A stretch of 64,000 bases of DNA from Macrocystis pyrifera (GCA_031763025.1 JASSKH010000024.1:11120087-11184086), one strand, 5' to 3'; positions 1 through 12,376 are shown, counted from the first letter of the stretch. Notes: generated by a model from the sequence alone, not told the origin. Numbers and translations are program-made.

Positions 1-3000
1 CCTTGCAAGCCGAGTGAGCGTGCATCGATTGCGCGTGTGCTACAGCTCCTCGTAAGCAGTGATCCTGCTGGTGTGTTGAACCTTTACCACGGCGACATAC
101 GTTCGCCAACAGAAACGAAGCTTACGTGGAACCTTGGCTCTTGGCTCTGGTGAGGCACCCCCGATTGTTGCTGACTATCGTTGTTTTTTCTTTTGTCCTC
201 GACGGCAGGCGTTCGATCCTTCCGTTCCTGCTCCCTCCGTCTCTGGCAGGAAAGACATGTGGGGTGGGAGCAGCCGCGTTGTGGCTCTGTTTCCGGGAGA
301 GTGGGACCTGAAAGGGGTAATGGCTACAGTCGAAGAGGTGACTCGCGGGCAGCCGTTCACGAATTGGTTTTACGTTCACGGGACAAAATAAAACACCGTG
401 GCTGCACATGAGCAACTCTACTGAAGTTGGTGCTGTACACTGCCGACACCATTGGGCTGCATTGGTATTCCTGCCGTGCATGTATCCCCCTCTCAGCTAT
501 CCAGGCGGGTGACACTGGCTCTGTGTGTGGACGGGATGGCTACAACACAGCAGTCGTGCGTCAGCTACGGCAGCACCGGGAAGTGCGATGCGTACTCGCA
601 GTAGTAGAACTGCGCAGGGCCACAGCAGGCGGCCTGTGAATACACGTTTTGCGTTGATATCTATAAAGCCATTGCCTTATCGTGCCATCGTTTCACTCCT
701 TTACCTCTACCCAAAACTCTGGAGCCGCATAAACGCACCCGCTTTGATATCCGAGAATGCCCTGTTCGCCGCGCGATGCTGCCACACGGTGCAGGTGTTT
801 GACCTCTCGACCCCTCTGGCTTTCAAAGCGGAGGCTGTGGTGGACAAGGACTGGGTGAAAACTGTGCAGGTGACAAACACCCTTCTTTGGACGGCGTGGC
901 GCCTCATTCGACTTCCACAGAAATACGTCGACTACGATAGGGTTAACACTTTTCCCCCCAAAGAATTTCACACTGGCGGGGACTCCTCAACTGGGGACCT
1001 ACAGCAGTAGTGTGCCTAGTACGTGGTACCCACTGTCGTTGGTTTACCACTTATGTTGCACAATTTTTGCCAAATTTTTACTTTGTTTTTTATGTCATAC
1101 TTCAGTAGGCCATGGGACTGTTCACCGAGCTGCACTAGTTTTGTCTCAAACGTCGGAGGAGGTACCTATAGAGCTGTTCAAATGAGGATCCTCAGAAATG
1201 TTTGGAAATGTCTGGTGCACCCCCTGCTGTAGCATGCGTTCGTTCATTGCATTCATTGTATTCATTGCATACATTCCATTCATACCCCCCCCCCCCCCCC
1301 CCCCCCTTTTTAGCCATCGCTCTTCCGGATAAGGTACCGGCGCGCACGTGAAACTATACTATTTCATGACGGCAGTTGAGATCCACGGATCAGCCCTTGA
1401 ATCGCCAGCGCTGTTGCTGTTGTAGTTAACATCAGCAGCTGGGTAACTGAGTGAGGATGCTCCCTGTTCCATGCCAATCTCCCAGTGCGTGTACTTTCAC
1501 GGTGATCACTGCACCGACACGATTGTTCACCGCGAACCCCACGCTGCCTCCTCTCCCGTACCACCCCTGAATTGACGAACCCTGTAAACAGGAAGGGTGG
1601 GATCCCATTAATGTCGGGAGACTACGCATCCGGTTTCCTTGGCACGACGCTCTCCCCCCCTCCGAACAAACGCCCGACCAGGTGCGCGTTTTACATTCCA
1701 GCTACAATAGTATAAACAGGCACCGATGAGATTATGTTCTCCCTGTATTGCCCGTTTCTCCGACGCTGGGCGCTATGCAGTTATACGCGAGTTGTGGAAA
1801 ATCAATTTGAGGTCAAGTCAGCAGACGAGCGAAAACAGGGACGGTTGAGTACTTTCCATTGCAAGGGAGGAAAGGAGGGCGGGCAGGTTTCAAAGGGCCG
1901 AGGCGGCTTGGGTGCTTTGCAGCGGACGCCGTGTGCAGTCCCGCGCGCATGGAATAAGGGCTCTCAGCGAACGGGGACACCGGCAGCATCGCTTTGCGGA
2001 AGTGACGAAGCGAAGATCGAAACACTGCGACGGATGGCTGTTGCCAAACCTCGTGCATGTTGCTTTTCTTGCCGTCGAAATGGATTACTCCTACCGCGGT
2101 GCATGACTACGGGTCGCGTATGTGTATGAAGGCTGCGTGAACGTCAACAGTCTTGACACACCCCTTTCGGCATTCCCCGCCTCCTCTTCCCGTTACCGTT
2201 GCTTTTGATCTCAAGGTGGAGCTAGAACTGGAGGGAGGGAGGGCATTCGGTACTGGGGAACATCCCACAACTTCCATGTAAGAACCTGGTGCCAAAGTAA
2301 TCACACATGTTCGTAACCATTCTCTGCACCAGGCACTGCGGCATGATTTCGCGCGTGGTGGCGTCTATTTTTGCTCGGTGCAAATCTCTTGCCGCAGCAG
2401 GATAACCTTCTTTTCTACACCCTGCCGTGTTTCGGCAGCCCACTAGGTTATTTGCGGCTTATGACGTACCGCGCAGTGTAGGCAGTTCGGCAGTGATAAA
2501 TTTCAGGCGAGTTTCAGGTATTTTTTACTCGATTACCACGCTAATCCGTGCGTTCACAGGGTCCAAACACCGAAAGATCATTCACTCTATATCCCGATTG
2601 TCGTTTTGTTTTCGACCCTGTACAGGCAGGACGGCCGTTTTTTTCAAGAGTTTGTCGTGCCGGTGGATGAGAAACGCAACAATCACACAACTTACACATA
2701 CTTGATCATACTTGGAGGCGTAGTTATGTTGGCAACTCGCTTAATGTGGCCCTGGGTCCTCCTGCGCCTTTGAGCAGGTGCTGTTTGTGGTTGGAGGGAG
2801 CCGTCTCCGGACAAAGGGTGTTGGACTACGGCAGCGGCAGTGGGATATTGGGCCTGGCGGCGCTTACGTTCGGCGCCAAAGAGGTGCCTTACCAGCGCCT
2901 TCGCATGTAAACGCGGGCGGTTGTGTTTTGAACCGTGCTGTGCTGTACTGTGATGTTGTACTCCAGCCACGACTTCACGGTACTGACGAGCACCCCAATT

Positions 3001-6000
3001 ATTTGGGCTGTGAATCGCAGCTGGTCCATCCGGTTCAATCGTGTGATTCAATACACATCGGACTCACACAATGGTTGCATTTTTTTTGCGATTCCTTCAT
3101 AACGTCTGTTGCCGGCTATAGTGACCCCCTCACCAGCCGGGGGGGGGGGGGTGTACTCATTATCGTGCATGGCCGTAGTCGTATGACCATAGGCCCTCGC
3201 ATCCCTACAATGCCGGGACAGAGCACGTCGGGTTTTCACCGACCAGGCAGACAATGCTTGCACCAAGCGCGAAACGCCGTGAGGTGTCCGGCGAGTCGCA
3301 TGAAGAGTGAGCTGCATCCTACTAAGAACCGCTTTAGAGGCGGATTTTCTTGCATATGGATGACAGCATCAATGAATTGATGTAATTTCTGGTGTGGCCA
3401 CTTCCGGAGACAGCAATGGGTTTACTATGTAACTGTCTCTTGGGTGCCTTACATATACACACTACGTGATACGATCATCCCCCTTGTGCGGGGGGGGGTG
3501 ATTGAGGCTAGCTTCGCTCTTTGAATTTACCTTGAAATCTAAGCGAATCGATAGTATTTAAAGCTTCGCACATCGATTAATCGGCTTTGCCGAAACCTAG
3601 TTAATCTTGATCGAACTTTCGGTGCGATTCACAGCCTTACAGCTGATGCCGCTCGTAGCATACCACCTCTCGCCAGATGATTTGTTGAAAGAACTACACT
3701 AATTGTACTATCACGACACGCCGGTTGATTGTGGACACGGCTCGTATTCAGGGACGGGAGAGCGGTGACCTAAGACGGATCCAAGCAAAATTCGGTGTCA
3801 TGTTTCATGCCACCGCAAGAAAAAACAACCGTTCTACCAGGAAGCAAATATGCTGTCGGTTGCAATGGGTTTAACGCGGCATATGAACAGCATGTAAAGG
3901 CACGAAGTATCTACGTATATATATAGTAACTACACGGTACGTGAGTACGTGGATAGCATGCGAAGTATATATGTCGCAACTACTGCGGGCTATAATTTTC
4001 TTAGCCTCTGGTTTGCCCCAGTGCCCGATTGAATTTCGTCGTGTCTGTAACGGTGTATTTTACCCCTATGAATCCCCCACGCCGCCGCGCGTGCTGTCTC
4101 GTTGGCCATCAGGCCGTCGGGATCGAGCTGGACTTGAGTGCTATCGCGAGCGCTGCTGTGAACGCTGCGAGAAACGGCCTACACATGGACACCTATCATC
4201 CTCATGAGGTACGAGTGGTGTATGATGCAGGGTGCATTTATCTTCAAGGCGTGGGTCGGTTTTGGGTATATGGAACTACTGTCCCCGCATACGTAGCTTA
4301 ATATCATATTATTACGGGGGACCATAGTAAATAGGACCCACACTAAAACCTATACATTTACCTATTTTTACTAACAATATTTGGTCCTATACACTATGGT
4401 CCCCCGTAATAGCATACTACGGGCAGCTCGCATAGTAAATTGCGGGCAGTTCGTTTTGCTCAGCGCGGTTGAATGCAGTGCAAGGGGTGAACTAGAGCAG
4501 TGCTGCGCAAGGCCTGGGGTGGGTAAAACTCGCGCTGGCCGATTCAACATCGTATAGTGTGCCCATGAAAGAAAGAAAGAAAGGCAGTGGGTTCGATATG
4601 CGGTGAAATGCCATGACACACCGCTGGGGCTTGGACTCTGTTGAGATGTTCTGACCACATGTAGCGGTAGCTCAACAGTGCTCCTGATATGTACTAATGT
4701 ACCACAATAGAGGCGTTGAGATGCCGCGGTACTTAATCGTAGAGTTAGGGCGTTCGAAAACACCGCTCCGTATCCCACTCTGCTCACACGTTCGTGCTAC
4801 CACCTCCTATTACGTAGCGGCCGTTTCTTGAGCCAAGCACCTTTTTTTCTCTCTCTGAGAATCCTCACGTGAAAAAACTTGTGCAATGTGTTACCAGGCC
4901 AACGATTCTGTAGACTAGGCATCACGAATCAACCAATCAAAGTATAGAATACGAATTGGGATACTCGTAGCGAGTACTAATATACTATGTATTCGGTAGT
5001 ACCTCAGCTGGGGAGCCGGTCAGTAAGAATTTGTTTTGGTCCCAATATATACCACCTACGTTACCGTGGCATGGCAGGCTTCTCTTATCCAAGATGCCTC
5101 AAGAAACACACAGTTCAATTCATTTTGTAGAGCAAATAGAATATCGTTAGCTTTGGTTGGGGTCGTGTCACGTGAAAACAACCATGCTATGCTGCTTGCT
5201 CCAGGTGGGCACGGGCGACGACCTGGACCTCGTGTTGACGAAGCTGGCTATATCTGAGAACGTGGCGAACATGTTGCCGATCGACGGCTCCAGCATAGGT
5301 ACGGTATATTCTTACTTTCGCCTCGTGCACCTGAGGCAAAATGTATACTTGTCGGTCAGATCACCTAATCACCTATTAATACTATCCCCACTTCATATTC
5401 TAGGCATTTCAGGGACGAGAGATTCCTGATCTGCGTGATGTAGCTTATGTTACCGCGTGAGAGCCGTGTAGCCTGCACCATCTAGCACATGTTCTCTAGG
5501 TTTGATCTGTACTGTGCATATCTTGCGCAACGAAGCACGACGGCAGGTTAGGATCTTGATCTATCCGATGCTTGAAAGGGTGTTTTTGTCATGACGTTTG
5601 CCCTGGTTCTACTCCTATGAATGTAACTCAAAGCAAAGAGGGTCGAAAAGGTGTAGCTCGAGTACGGAGTGGACAAACAAGTTGCATGGCTGTCTTGGCG
5701 CAGTTTGATACACTGCGCCCAAAAGAAACTGCATTCTATTAATGTTACTGTCGTAACGCAGTGGAGAAGTTGCTGCCCATCTGGGAACAGAGACATTGGT
5801 AAGTCGTGGGTCTACTCTTAATAATTACCCAGAGCTCTCGCGGTGGCATGTTCTTTGTTGAAAATTAGTGCTGAAATCGCTTCTCCTGCGTAAAAACCCC
5901 AAACTCCGTCGGGCATTGTCCAATCAGGGCTCTTCAGTCTATTCACCCTTTGACCACAGTAACAATGACCTCTCGCCAGTTCCGAGTAGTTTGTCCGCTT

Positions 6001-8187
6001 AAGCGTGGATGAAATTGTAAAGGAGTCAAGTATACACCGTACCGTTTTACCCTCGATATGTTTGCAGGAGCGATGGAGCCGTTATCGGTCGCTGATGGGA
6101 GTGCGTTTCCCGCGAAAGAACTCGGCACTTTCGACGTCACCGTTGCTAACATTCTAGCGGAGCCAATCATGAGACTCGAGCCCGTCTTCGCACACTTCAC
6201 TCGTCCAGGTGATGCCATTGATGGTGATGTCATGTTGATGTGATGTGATGTGGTGTTGAGGTGATGGTGTGACGGGGGGGGGGGCTCAACTGAGCAACTA
6301 CTGGTATGTACAAATATGTTTGGAAGACGTTTTCAAGCTATCATTCACTTTTGCAATTCTAAACGATGCATTCCTAGCTACCAGGTACATCGACGCCGGA
6401 GATATATTGGTGCTTACTGGTATTTCAGCCCCACCTTTTGGTTGCCTTTGATAACTAGTTAAGAAAGGGATTTTTCGTCGCGTTAAGCGTTCGAGTTTCC
6501 TGGAAGCTAGTGCTTGGGCGAAGTATTGAGCTCCTTTTAGCGAGGAGTCTCGAAAATATTAGGTGCATCCGTACCGAGCATGCGTGTTATATATCGTGTA
6601 GCTGTGCGCCATGCTCACAGGAGAGTGCCTTATCAACGACATTTAAAGAGCGTCCCTACACCCCGCGCTTGTTTGACTTTGGGTTACCTACGGTGCTATG
6701 AAGTTCTGGTGCCGTCTTGACCGAGCCGAAAGTGTGCGCACTGATGCTCTGATGTGCAAACAACTGTTTTCGCGGTTGTAGTGGAAATCATGTGAGCCGC
6801 GTAGCCTTTCCGATTGTGATGGCGCTTGCAACGGTAGGGATATGGCCTAAACTTTCTCACGCTCCTCTTTCAAGGAGACCTATACTTGCAGTGGGCCGCA
6901 CCACCCAACTACCGACTTTGAGAAAAGTTATACGCAAATGCCGTCACACAATCCATCCCATGGGCTTGTAAACTTCGCACCGAATACAAACTCATTGGAA
7001 CAGTTGAGGAGCTCCATCGATGAGGAATGTTTGGGCTTAAAAGTGCAATAGTTGCAACTCTTCTCTTCAACCGAGGCGCGGCTCAAGTGAGAACATAACC
7101 TTTATTGCTTTTTTCTGTGTTCCAGAAATTAAAGCTGTGCAGCACGCTGTTCCCACGCCGGCAATAGTGCTCACACGAAACAAACCGACATACTGTGTGG
7201 TGTATTAAGTACCGCGTGGTGATGCTCCTCGGTAGCATTTGTTGCCCCCTTCGCAGTTAGTTTCATACACCATTTTTTGGTATGCTTGAGACACCATTTG
7301 ATTTGCTTCATACACCATTTGATATGCTCCACACACCATTTGGTATGCTTCATACACCATTTGAAACATATGTCCCTAGGCTGACGACAAAGTGCGCGCT
7401 GAGGGCTGGTACTAATAGCCATACCCTCAGTACTGTAGGACGCGTGCTACGATAGGAGTAACATTTTTTGGCCGAAATATTTCGGACTGACGTGGCTTCT
7501 CAACCATTGTAACTCAGGATTTACCCGGCAAAAGGAGAAGTTGGAAATGTTGAAAAAACTGAAAAAGTTATTATTTAGATAAGTTTGGAAAGTTTGGAAC
7601 TACTCTTTGAGAGGGAGACAAAGTAAGCCAATCCAACCTGAAGGAAGACAATGTAAATTCTTGCCCAATACTATTGGTTTACACCTGTGTATAGGCCACG
7701 GGATTGCTCATCGGGTTAAGTCTACTGCAGTACACATTTTATCGGCGTCGGTTTTTGGGTGATTTGCTAATACCATGGAGCTCTTCAAATGAAGAGGCTC
7801 AACAATTTTACGGTCGGTGCTATCATACCCACCCAGCTGTCATAGGCTGCACTCACAATGTGTATTTACAATGTGTCTACTGTAGTGTCCTGGCAAGCGA
7901 ACATCCAAATGGCTGTCATGTGCATAGCAGCGCTTTCTTTACCACACATGCGCTATCGATAAGGCGTGGTAAGCGCCCTTAGGCGGCTGTACCCGCCGAC
8001 GACTAATACTGGCCGGTTACGCGTTCGGTTATTCTCAAACACGTCAGGGGGGAGGCTGGCGCTATCGGGGGTGTTGGAGGAGCAGGCGGACAGCGTTCTG
8101 GAAACCTACAAAGACAACTTTCAGTTGGCCGTCACAGAGAGTATGGGCGGGTGGGTTCTCATCTCCGGTGTGAGGCGCGCCTCATAG
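1..8187 (+). CDS. prmA: Ribosomal protein L11 methyltransferase (PrmA-like), spliced, 5' partial
   Basis: By family, this AdoMet-dependent enzyme methylates ribosomal protein L11; in algae it probably acts in an organelle (inference). Exons read here: up to 149 (start unclear), 250-337, [gap 338-794 unresolved], 795-869, 1592-1681, 2216-2277, 2778-2883, 4113-4208, 5205-5298, 6068-6208 and 8048-8187 (TAG stop). From 795 onward every intron is GT-AG and all phases agree. Family marks in order are DKDWVKTVQ, the INVGRLRIRFPW strand, GGRAFGTGEHPTT, the AdoMet motif DYGSGSGILG, the acidic VGIELD strand end, the catalytic-loop equivalent VTVANILAEPI, and a C-terminus with GGRLALSGVLEEQ. The 5' end, including any transit peptide, is not resolved. 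A small exon may be missing between 338 and 794, where only a short stretch is expected. A generic methyltransferase is unlikely because the N-terminal PrmA motifs are also present. Confidence 0.88.
1230..1306. repeat. CATTCATTG-type simple repeat followed by a C22 tract
   Basis: Degenerate CATTGCATT/CATTCATTG units run from about 1230 to 1284 and are followed by about 22 consecutive C bases at 1285-1306. It sits in an intron of the PrmA-like gene. Confidence 0.8.
2778..2883 (+). CDS. PrmA-like exon with AdoMet-binding motif I
   Basis: The acceptor is CAG just before 2778 and the donor is GTGCCT at 2884. It enters in phase 2 (completing an ATG codon left by the 2216-2277 exon) and leaves in phase 0. 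It encodes CCLWLEGAVSG followed by RVLDYGSGSGILGLAALTFG, the glycine-rich AdoMet loop of class I methyltransferases. An alternative acceptor three bases upstream (TTGAG) would change only one or two residues. Confidence 0.88.
3139..3500 (+). repeat. G-tract repeat family B, copy 1
   Basis: It starts with a run of 13 G, then GTGTACTCATTATCGTGCAT. The same body is found at 10512-10676 (+), 25073-25432 (-) and 41791-42030 (+). Conserved internal words include GCATGGCCGTAGTCG, GACAGAGCACGTCGGG, GCTTGCACCAAGCGCGAA and AGGCGGATTTTCTTGC. This is one of the two longest copies and continues through GTGTGGCCACTTCC to a second G-run near 3490. It lies inside a PrmA-like intron. Its coding potential is probably incidental, and it is likely a non-autonomous retroelement (inference). 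Confidence 0.7.
4309..4412. mobile_element. Foldback MITE family A, copy 1
   Basis: It is a near-perfect inverted repeat: ATTACGGGGGACCATAGT on the left and ACTATGGTCCCCCGTAAT on the right, about 100 bp overall. The AT-rich centre shares TACCTATTTTTACTAACA with the other copies in inverted sense. It has no coding capacity and sits in a PrmA-like intron. TA is the plausible target duplication because the ends read TATTAC...GTAATA. Confidence 0.75.
5403..5560 (+). repeat. Dispersed repeat family D, copy 1 (ATCTGCATGATCTAG type)
   Basis: Shared words are TTCCTGATCTGCGTGAT, AGAGCCGTGTAGCCTGCA, CATGTTCTCTAGGTTTGATC and a final GGCAGGTTAGGATC. Related copies are at 20676-20840, about 31190-31345, 32910-33105 (reverse) and 60395-60600. 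No terminal repeats or ORF are evident. It lies in a PrmA-like intron. Confidence 0.6.
6068..8187 (+). CDS. PrmA-like last two exons (6068-6208 and 8048-8187)
   Basis: Exon 6068-6208 encodes FDVTVANILAEPIMRLEP, matching the family's conserved ANIL motif. It ends in phase 1 at CCAG/GTGATG. Exon 8048-8187 restores a glycine codon across the junction and reads GGRLALSGVLEEQ, ending in RRAS then TAG. The 1.8 kb intron between them carries nothing I recognise beyond a short tandem repeat. Confidence 0.88.
6224..6283. repeat. GATGT-type simple repeat plus G tract
   Basis: GATGTGATGT units, ending in a run of nine or more G, just after the donor of the 6068-6208 exon. Confidence 0.6.
7264..7373. 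repeat. 22-bp minisatellite, about five units
   Basis: Units of the form CATACACCATTTGATATGCTT are repeated head to tail with small changes. Intronic in the PrmA-like gene. Confidence 0.75.
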
Positions 8188-8856
8188 TGTTTTTTGTCGA
8201 ACACGATAGAACGAGGTACCGATGCGACGTTTCATGTGCAGTAGTGTGGACGGGTTTGGAAGAAGACCAGGGTTTGGATTATTTTAGAGACTGAATGCTG
8301 GAGTTTGTGCCTGTTAGGTTTATAGAACAGTACAGTAGGGGCTAGCATATTGCGTGTGGTACAATAGGGATATACACCGGTAGAGTGCACTTAGCACTCG
8401 ACACCACCTGGAGAGCCCGGATTAGAGCGCAAATAGTCAAGTTTTGCTTAGAAGTATGCATAACAGCACTCGTCGACGTCACTTCTGTTTGATTTCTGGC
8501 CAGTGTTGATACATTCCACGCTGTTGAAGAAGTTGCTCAATATTTTTTAGTTGTGTACAACAGTAGTGGATGCGACGCCTCCTTGTCCGAGCAAGCCTCG
8601 CTAGATAGTTATTTATTATGAAATAAATGTTCACTGCAACCTATATGAGCAGCCGTGCACGGCGCACTAGTCCAGCACCTACACCGTGGAATAGGGCTGT
8701 TCACTGCTGTATGGGCACTTGATGAAGCCTTATACTGATGGTTTCAGAGTACCCTCCGCAGCAGAAGACTCCAAGAGTAGCTCCAGGGTGTCCCAAGTAC
8801 ATAAATACAACGAGGCATTAGGGCCGCGAGGACCTTGAGGTTGAGGAGTGCCGCAA
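8188..8856. other. Intergenic stretch with nothing recognised
   Basis: Downstream of the PrmA-like stop I see no exon with supporting splice sites, no repeat copy and no RNA gene. The 3' UTR and polyadenylation site must lie here, but no signal could be assigned. Confidence 0.5.
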
Positions 8857-8930
8857 TCAACGACCCTCAACATCGTCATGGAGGTATACAAAATCTCCGT
8901 AGTTCTGGCCGCGATGGTGAACTGTCTTGA
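8857..8930 (-). CDS. Possible terminal exon of an unidentified minus-strand gene
   Basis: The minus strand reads HHRGQNYGDFVYLHDDVEGR and then a TGA stop, with possible AG acceptors just upstream. The composition is protein-like but I do not recognise a family. It could be the 3' end of the gene that starts at 10999, but no linking exons were found. Low confidence. Confidence 0.2.
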
Positions 8931-9977
8931 CCTTTCTCAGGACCAATGGAATACAACATGAAAAATTGTAGCGGACAGGATAGTACGTATATATTAATAG
9001 TAGATCTTGGAACACGCAAGCATGGAAGGATACGTACCAAAGCCTGAAAGATCCTGCCAGTCTAGATCTCGAGTCGTCAAAAATCCCCTGCATGGACAGC
9101 GTTGACCTCTCCCCTCAAGCTAACTGGGTGTGCCTCCACAACAGGCCCGATCCGGTATACTTGGTATAGGATAGTCCTCGTGACATTATAGCACCCCGAC
9201 GGTGCCACAACAACACCCAGACCGATCCCGGCCGTATCAATTGCTTGCTAAACGGCGCGATTTTTTTTTTGCTCGGCCTCCCGTCGGTCGTAACGACGGC
9301 TGCAAGTGACCATTGCTCCGAGGCCTCTCCAATAAGGACGACTTCTCCGCGACGTCATCGACTCCAAGACGAGTATAGCATTTACATGGTGGATTGTATC
9401 AAAACCCTCGTACGTTCGGAAATGGTGTTTTGTTCTGCGGGTAGCCATCCACATGCCACATCACTTCACGTCCCGTCATGTCTGTCTGACCTCCTCAAGT
9501 TACAGCAGCAACTGACTTTGGATCTGTTTTTTTGTAGTTACATACCGTACGGTGGTGTGTGTAGCAACGAACTCAGGGGGGTCAATCCGTAAAACGATAT
9601 TGCCCTATATAGGGCCATGCTAAATAGAGCCACAAACTAGAGGGTATCGCCACAGAAAACCGAATGGCCCTTTGTAGAGCCAGTAAAAATGCCACATATG
9701 TACAGGAAACCTCTGTGCAGTCTTCTACTGGTAGACTATGTGATTGCAGAGTATGTTGTGCTATTCCGAACGGCCTACTGTAGGCCTACTCCTATTGATA
9801 CCGTATAAAAAAGCATATAATACTGCTGTCACATAAACGAAGTACGCCAAGGAGTGAACCTCCTGCCCACAGGTAGGCCATATGCTGCAACAGCGCCTCC
9901 CGGCCAAAACAAATCAAGCTGATGAGAGCGCCGATCGAATTCACGACGAGATCTAACGGTCGCGTAATCCCGAGAAG

Positions 9978-10270
9978 GTGGCTATGTAGGTTCGGGTAGC
10001 TGCATGGATAGCATACAGGGGCTATCACGATGGTCCAGATTGTATGAACAGACCAAAAGTGGTACGAACAGACCAAAGGTAGGGACCTATTTCAAGGACG
10101 CACTCTAAATATTCAAAATCCTTCTCGCGCCGGCTATCTAGTTGCATCGATAGCATACAACGGAATTGCCGCGGTGGTCCCAATGGTATGAACAGACCAA
10201 AAGTTGGGAACAGACCAAAAGCAAGAGTCTACTTCAAGGACGCATTCTCGTCATTCATAACCCTTTTAGT
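9978..10270. repeat. Two-copy tandem duplication, unit about 140 bp
   Basis: Both copies carry GATAGCATACA, a GGTCC block, TATGAACAGACCAAAAG and ACTTCAAGGACGCA/TATTTCAAGGACGCA in the same order (first copy about 9978-10120, second about 10130-10270). Confidence 0.65.
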
Positions 10271-10511
10271 GTTGCAGTCCTCATCCGCGAGCTGGTGAGT
10301 TATTGAGCCCTCTTGCTTGATGCCTTGGTCATCGGCGGGGCTGTTGTTCATCGCCACTTGAATAAGGGTGCACACGTGCAATAGCTTCACAGCAGTCGCA
10401 AGACACAAGGACCAAGGAAAAGTCAGAAGTGGGGAACGATTTTTCAGAGGCGAGAGCCTACACGGAAAAAAGTCGACGTGAGGCACGCTACTAACAGTAT
10501 CCTGCCTGAGC

Positions 10512-10676
10512 GGGGGGGGTGTACTCGATATCATGCATGCCTGTAGTCGTATTGCCTTAAGACACTCGTATCCTTACAATGCCGGGACGGAGTACGTCGG
10601 GTTTTCACCGATCAGGCAGACATTGCTTGCACCAAGCGCGAAGCGCCCTGTTCGGCGAGTCGCATGAAGGGTGAGT
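10512..10676 (+). repeat. G-tract repeat family B, copy 2 (short)
   Basis: It begins with eight G then TGTACTCGATATCATGCAT, and keeps the TGCCGGGACGGAGTACGTCGGG-like block (about 10580-10602) and the GCTTGCACCAAGCGCGAA block. It is truncated after GCATGAAGGGTGAG relative to the other copies. Confidence 0.65.
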
Positions 10677-10903
10677 GGGGGACGACGACATACTTCACTT
10701 GCCACCGCTGAGAGTGCAACGCCCTAAGGTGCTGAGCATGGCGCCGACACAGCGGTTAATAGCTAACGTAATGAAGCACGCAGTGTTCTTTTCGGTGTAG
10801 GTATAGCAAGTACTATTTCTAGCGATTTAATCCGGTGACCGCAGTGTGCTCAAGGACCCAGGCACCAGTCACCCAAAATGGGCGGTTGAATGCCCGAGCC
10901 TAC

Positions 10904-10999
10904 CTCAATGACGCTCTCAGACAGCAGCTGGGCTCTGTTTTCTTCGGGCCAAGCACCTTCGCCTTCGAGCCTGCCCCAGTCGCGCCTAGCGTCCGCCAT
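10904..10999 (-). CDS. Probable first exon of an unidentified minus-strand gene
   Basis: An ATG at 10999 (minus strand, context AACATGGCGG) opens 32 codons, beginning MADARRDWGRLEGEGAWPEE and ending LLSESVIE. It stops cleanly at GAG/GTAGGC, a good donor in phase 0. No upstream acceptor is needed if it is the start. I do not recognise the protein. Continuation exons should lie between about 8850 and 10900, but none could be joined with confidence. Confidence 0.4.
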
Positions 11000-11934
11000 G
11001 TTTTCAGAGAAAGCGAGACAATATCCAAACAGAGGCCAACACGCGTACAATAGCGAAATATGCTTTCTTGGCGGCCCCCTTTTGTGTATCGCGTGGATGC
11101 AGAAGCGAATGGCGAAATACGAGACCGGTACGGTTGGCGAACAAGTACTACGATCACATAGTTTTTTTGCGTCTGCACGGTTTTTGCATCCTCTATCGTA
11201 GCTGCAATACTCATGTCCCACCCGGCGGAGCACTCAACGAGTATTTAGTCCTTGCTACCAAGGCACACACATATTTTTCATGGTACGATACGGCGCCCCT
11301 CTTACGTGTAATTGATCTCGTCACTACCACTTGTTTCCAGCCTGCGCCTGGCCCGCTTTGGAGCTGGGACGCCCGATGAGTTCCTGCTGCCCAGCAAAGC
11401 CGACACAAATCGCATGTCGAGATGGAGATAAACGGTGGAGCAAGCCTTTATTTCCTGGGGGGACTCATCCTTAAGACTGGTCTCCTCGAGGGGCGTTTTT
11501 TACTTACGGTGCACTCCCTGCTGCTCATCTATCCATATGGTAGTGCGAAACATGTGGGGAAATCCCGGCAGATCTGACGTCTCACCGCCACAAGGAGGGC
11601 CCATGCAATACATATGTATAAGGACATTTAACAGCAGTACATACGTAAAAAAAGGCCAGGTCCAAAAAATTGTTGCGGCCTTTTTTGTTCGCCGTAGGCT
11701 AAAAAAGAGTTGAAACACTGTTTTTCAAAATTCGCCTTGAGCGAAAAAATTTTGGGCCCCCTTCTTGAATTCGCCGGAAGGCGATTTTGTTTTTTAGGCC
11801 CTTGTTCTATAGTAGAACAAAAGGAATTTAGGTTTTGATCCCGATACACGCCTTTTCGAGGTTCGGGCGGAGATTAAACGCACTTTGTTACTTGGTTTTC
11901 GGGCATATATTCGCGAATATATCGCATTTTTTTT

Positions 11935-12000
11935 AACGTCCGGCGGCCCTCCCGGGGGGCCCTCCGGGGGCCCTCCCGGGGGCCCCCTGCGGGGGGCTTG
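11935..12000. repeat. G/C-only palindromic block (GGGGGCCCTCC units)
   Basis: Repeated CCCTCCGGGGGCCC / CCCGGGGGCCC units make a nearly pure G+C stretch in a region of average composition. It can fold into strong overlapping hairpins. No coding support. Confidence 0.7.
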
Positions 12001-12376
12001 CGCGCCTGCGGCGCAACACACCTTGCATTGCCTGTTGCGCTGCGAGCAACAGACACCGAACCACTACTTATATCCCTGTTGCAGACCATGCATGAGGCAC
12101 ACTACATATTAATAGTTCACCTATCGGGCGTGACCTCACTGCCCAGCTTCTCCGTCTTCGTGTCGTCCATGCTGTCAATTGTGAAGTGAGGCCATTAGGT
12201 GTAAGAAAAGAGGAAAAGCCCCTGAGGTGAAACAAAAACAACAAGCACAACTTGATGTCGGCCAACCATTGAAGGGGTCGTTAGTCGTTACCTGGTACCA
12301 GGTAGTCGCTAGAGTCAGGGGAGCGGTATTCATAGCAAGCTTGCGGGTGACGTCATGAAGCCTACCAGGTATTACC

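Noticed and set aside
122-481. 119-codon minus-strand open frame at the left end
   Set aside because: It overlaps PrmA-like exons read from the plus strand, which have motif and splice support.
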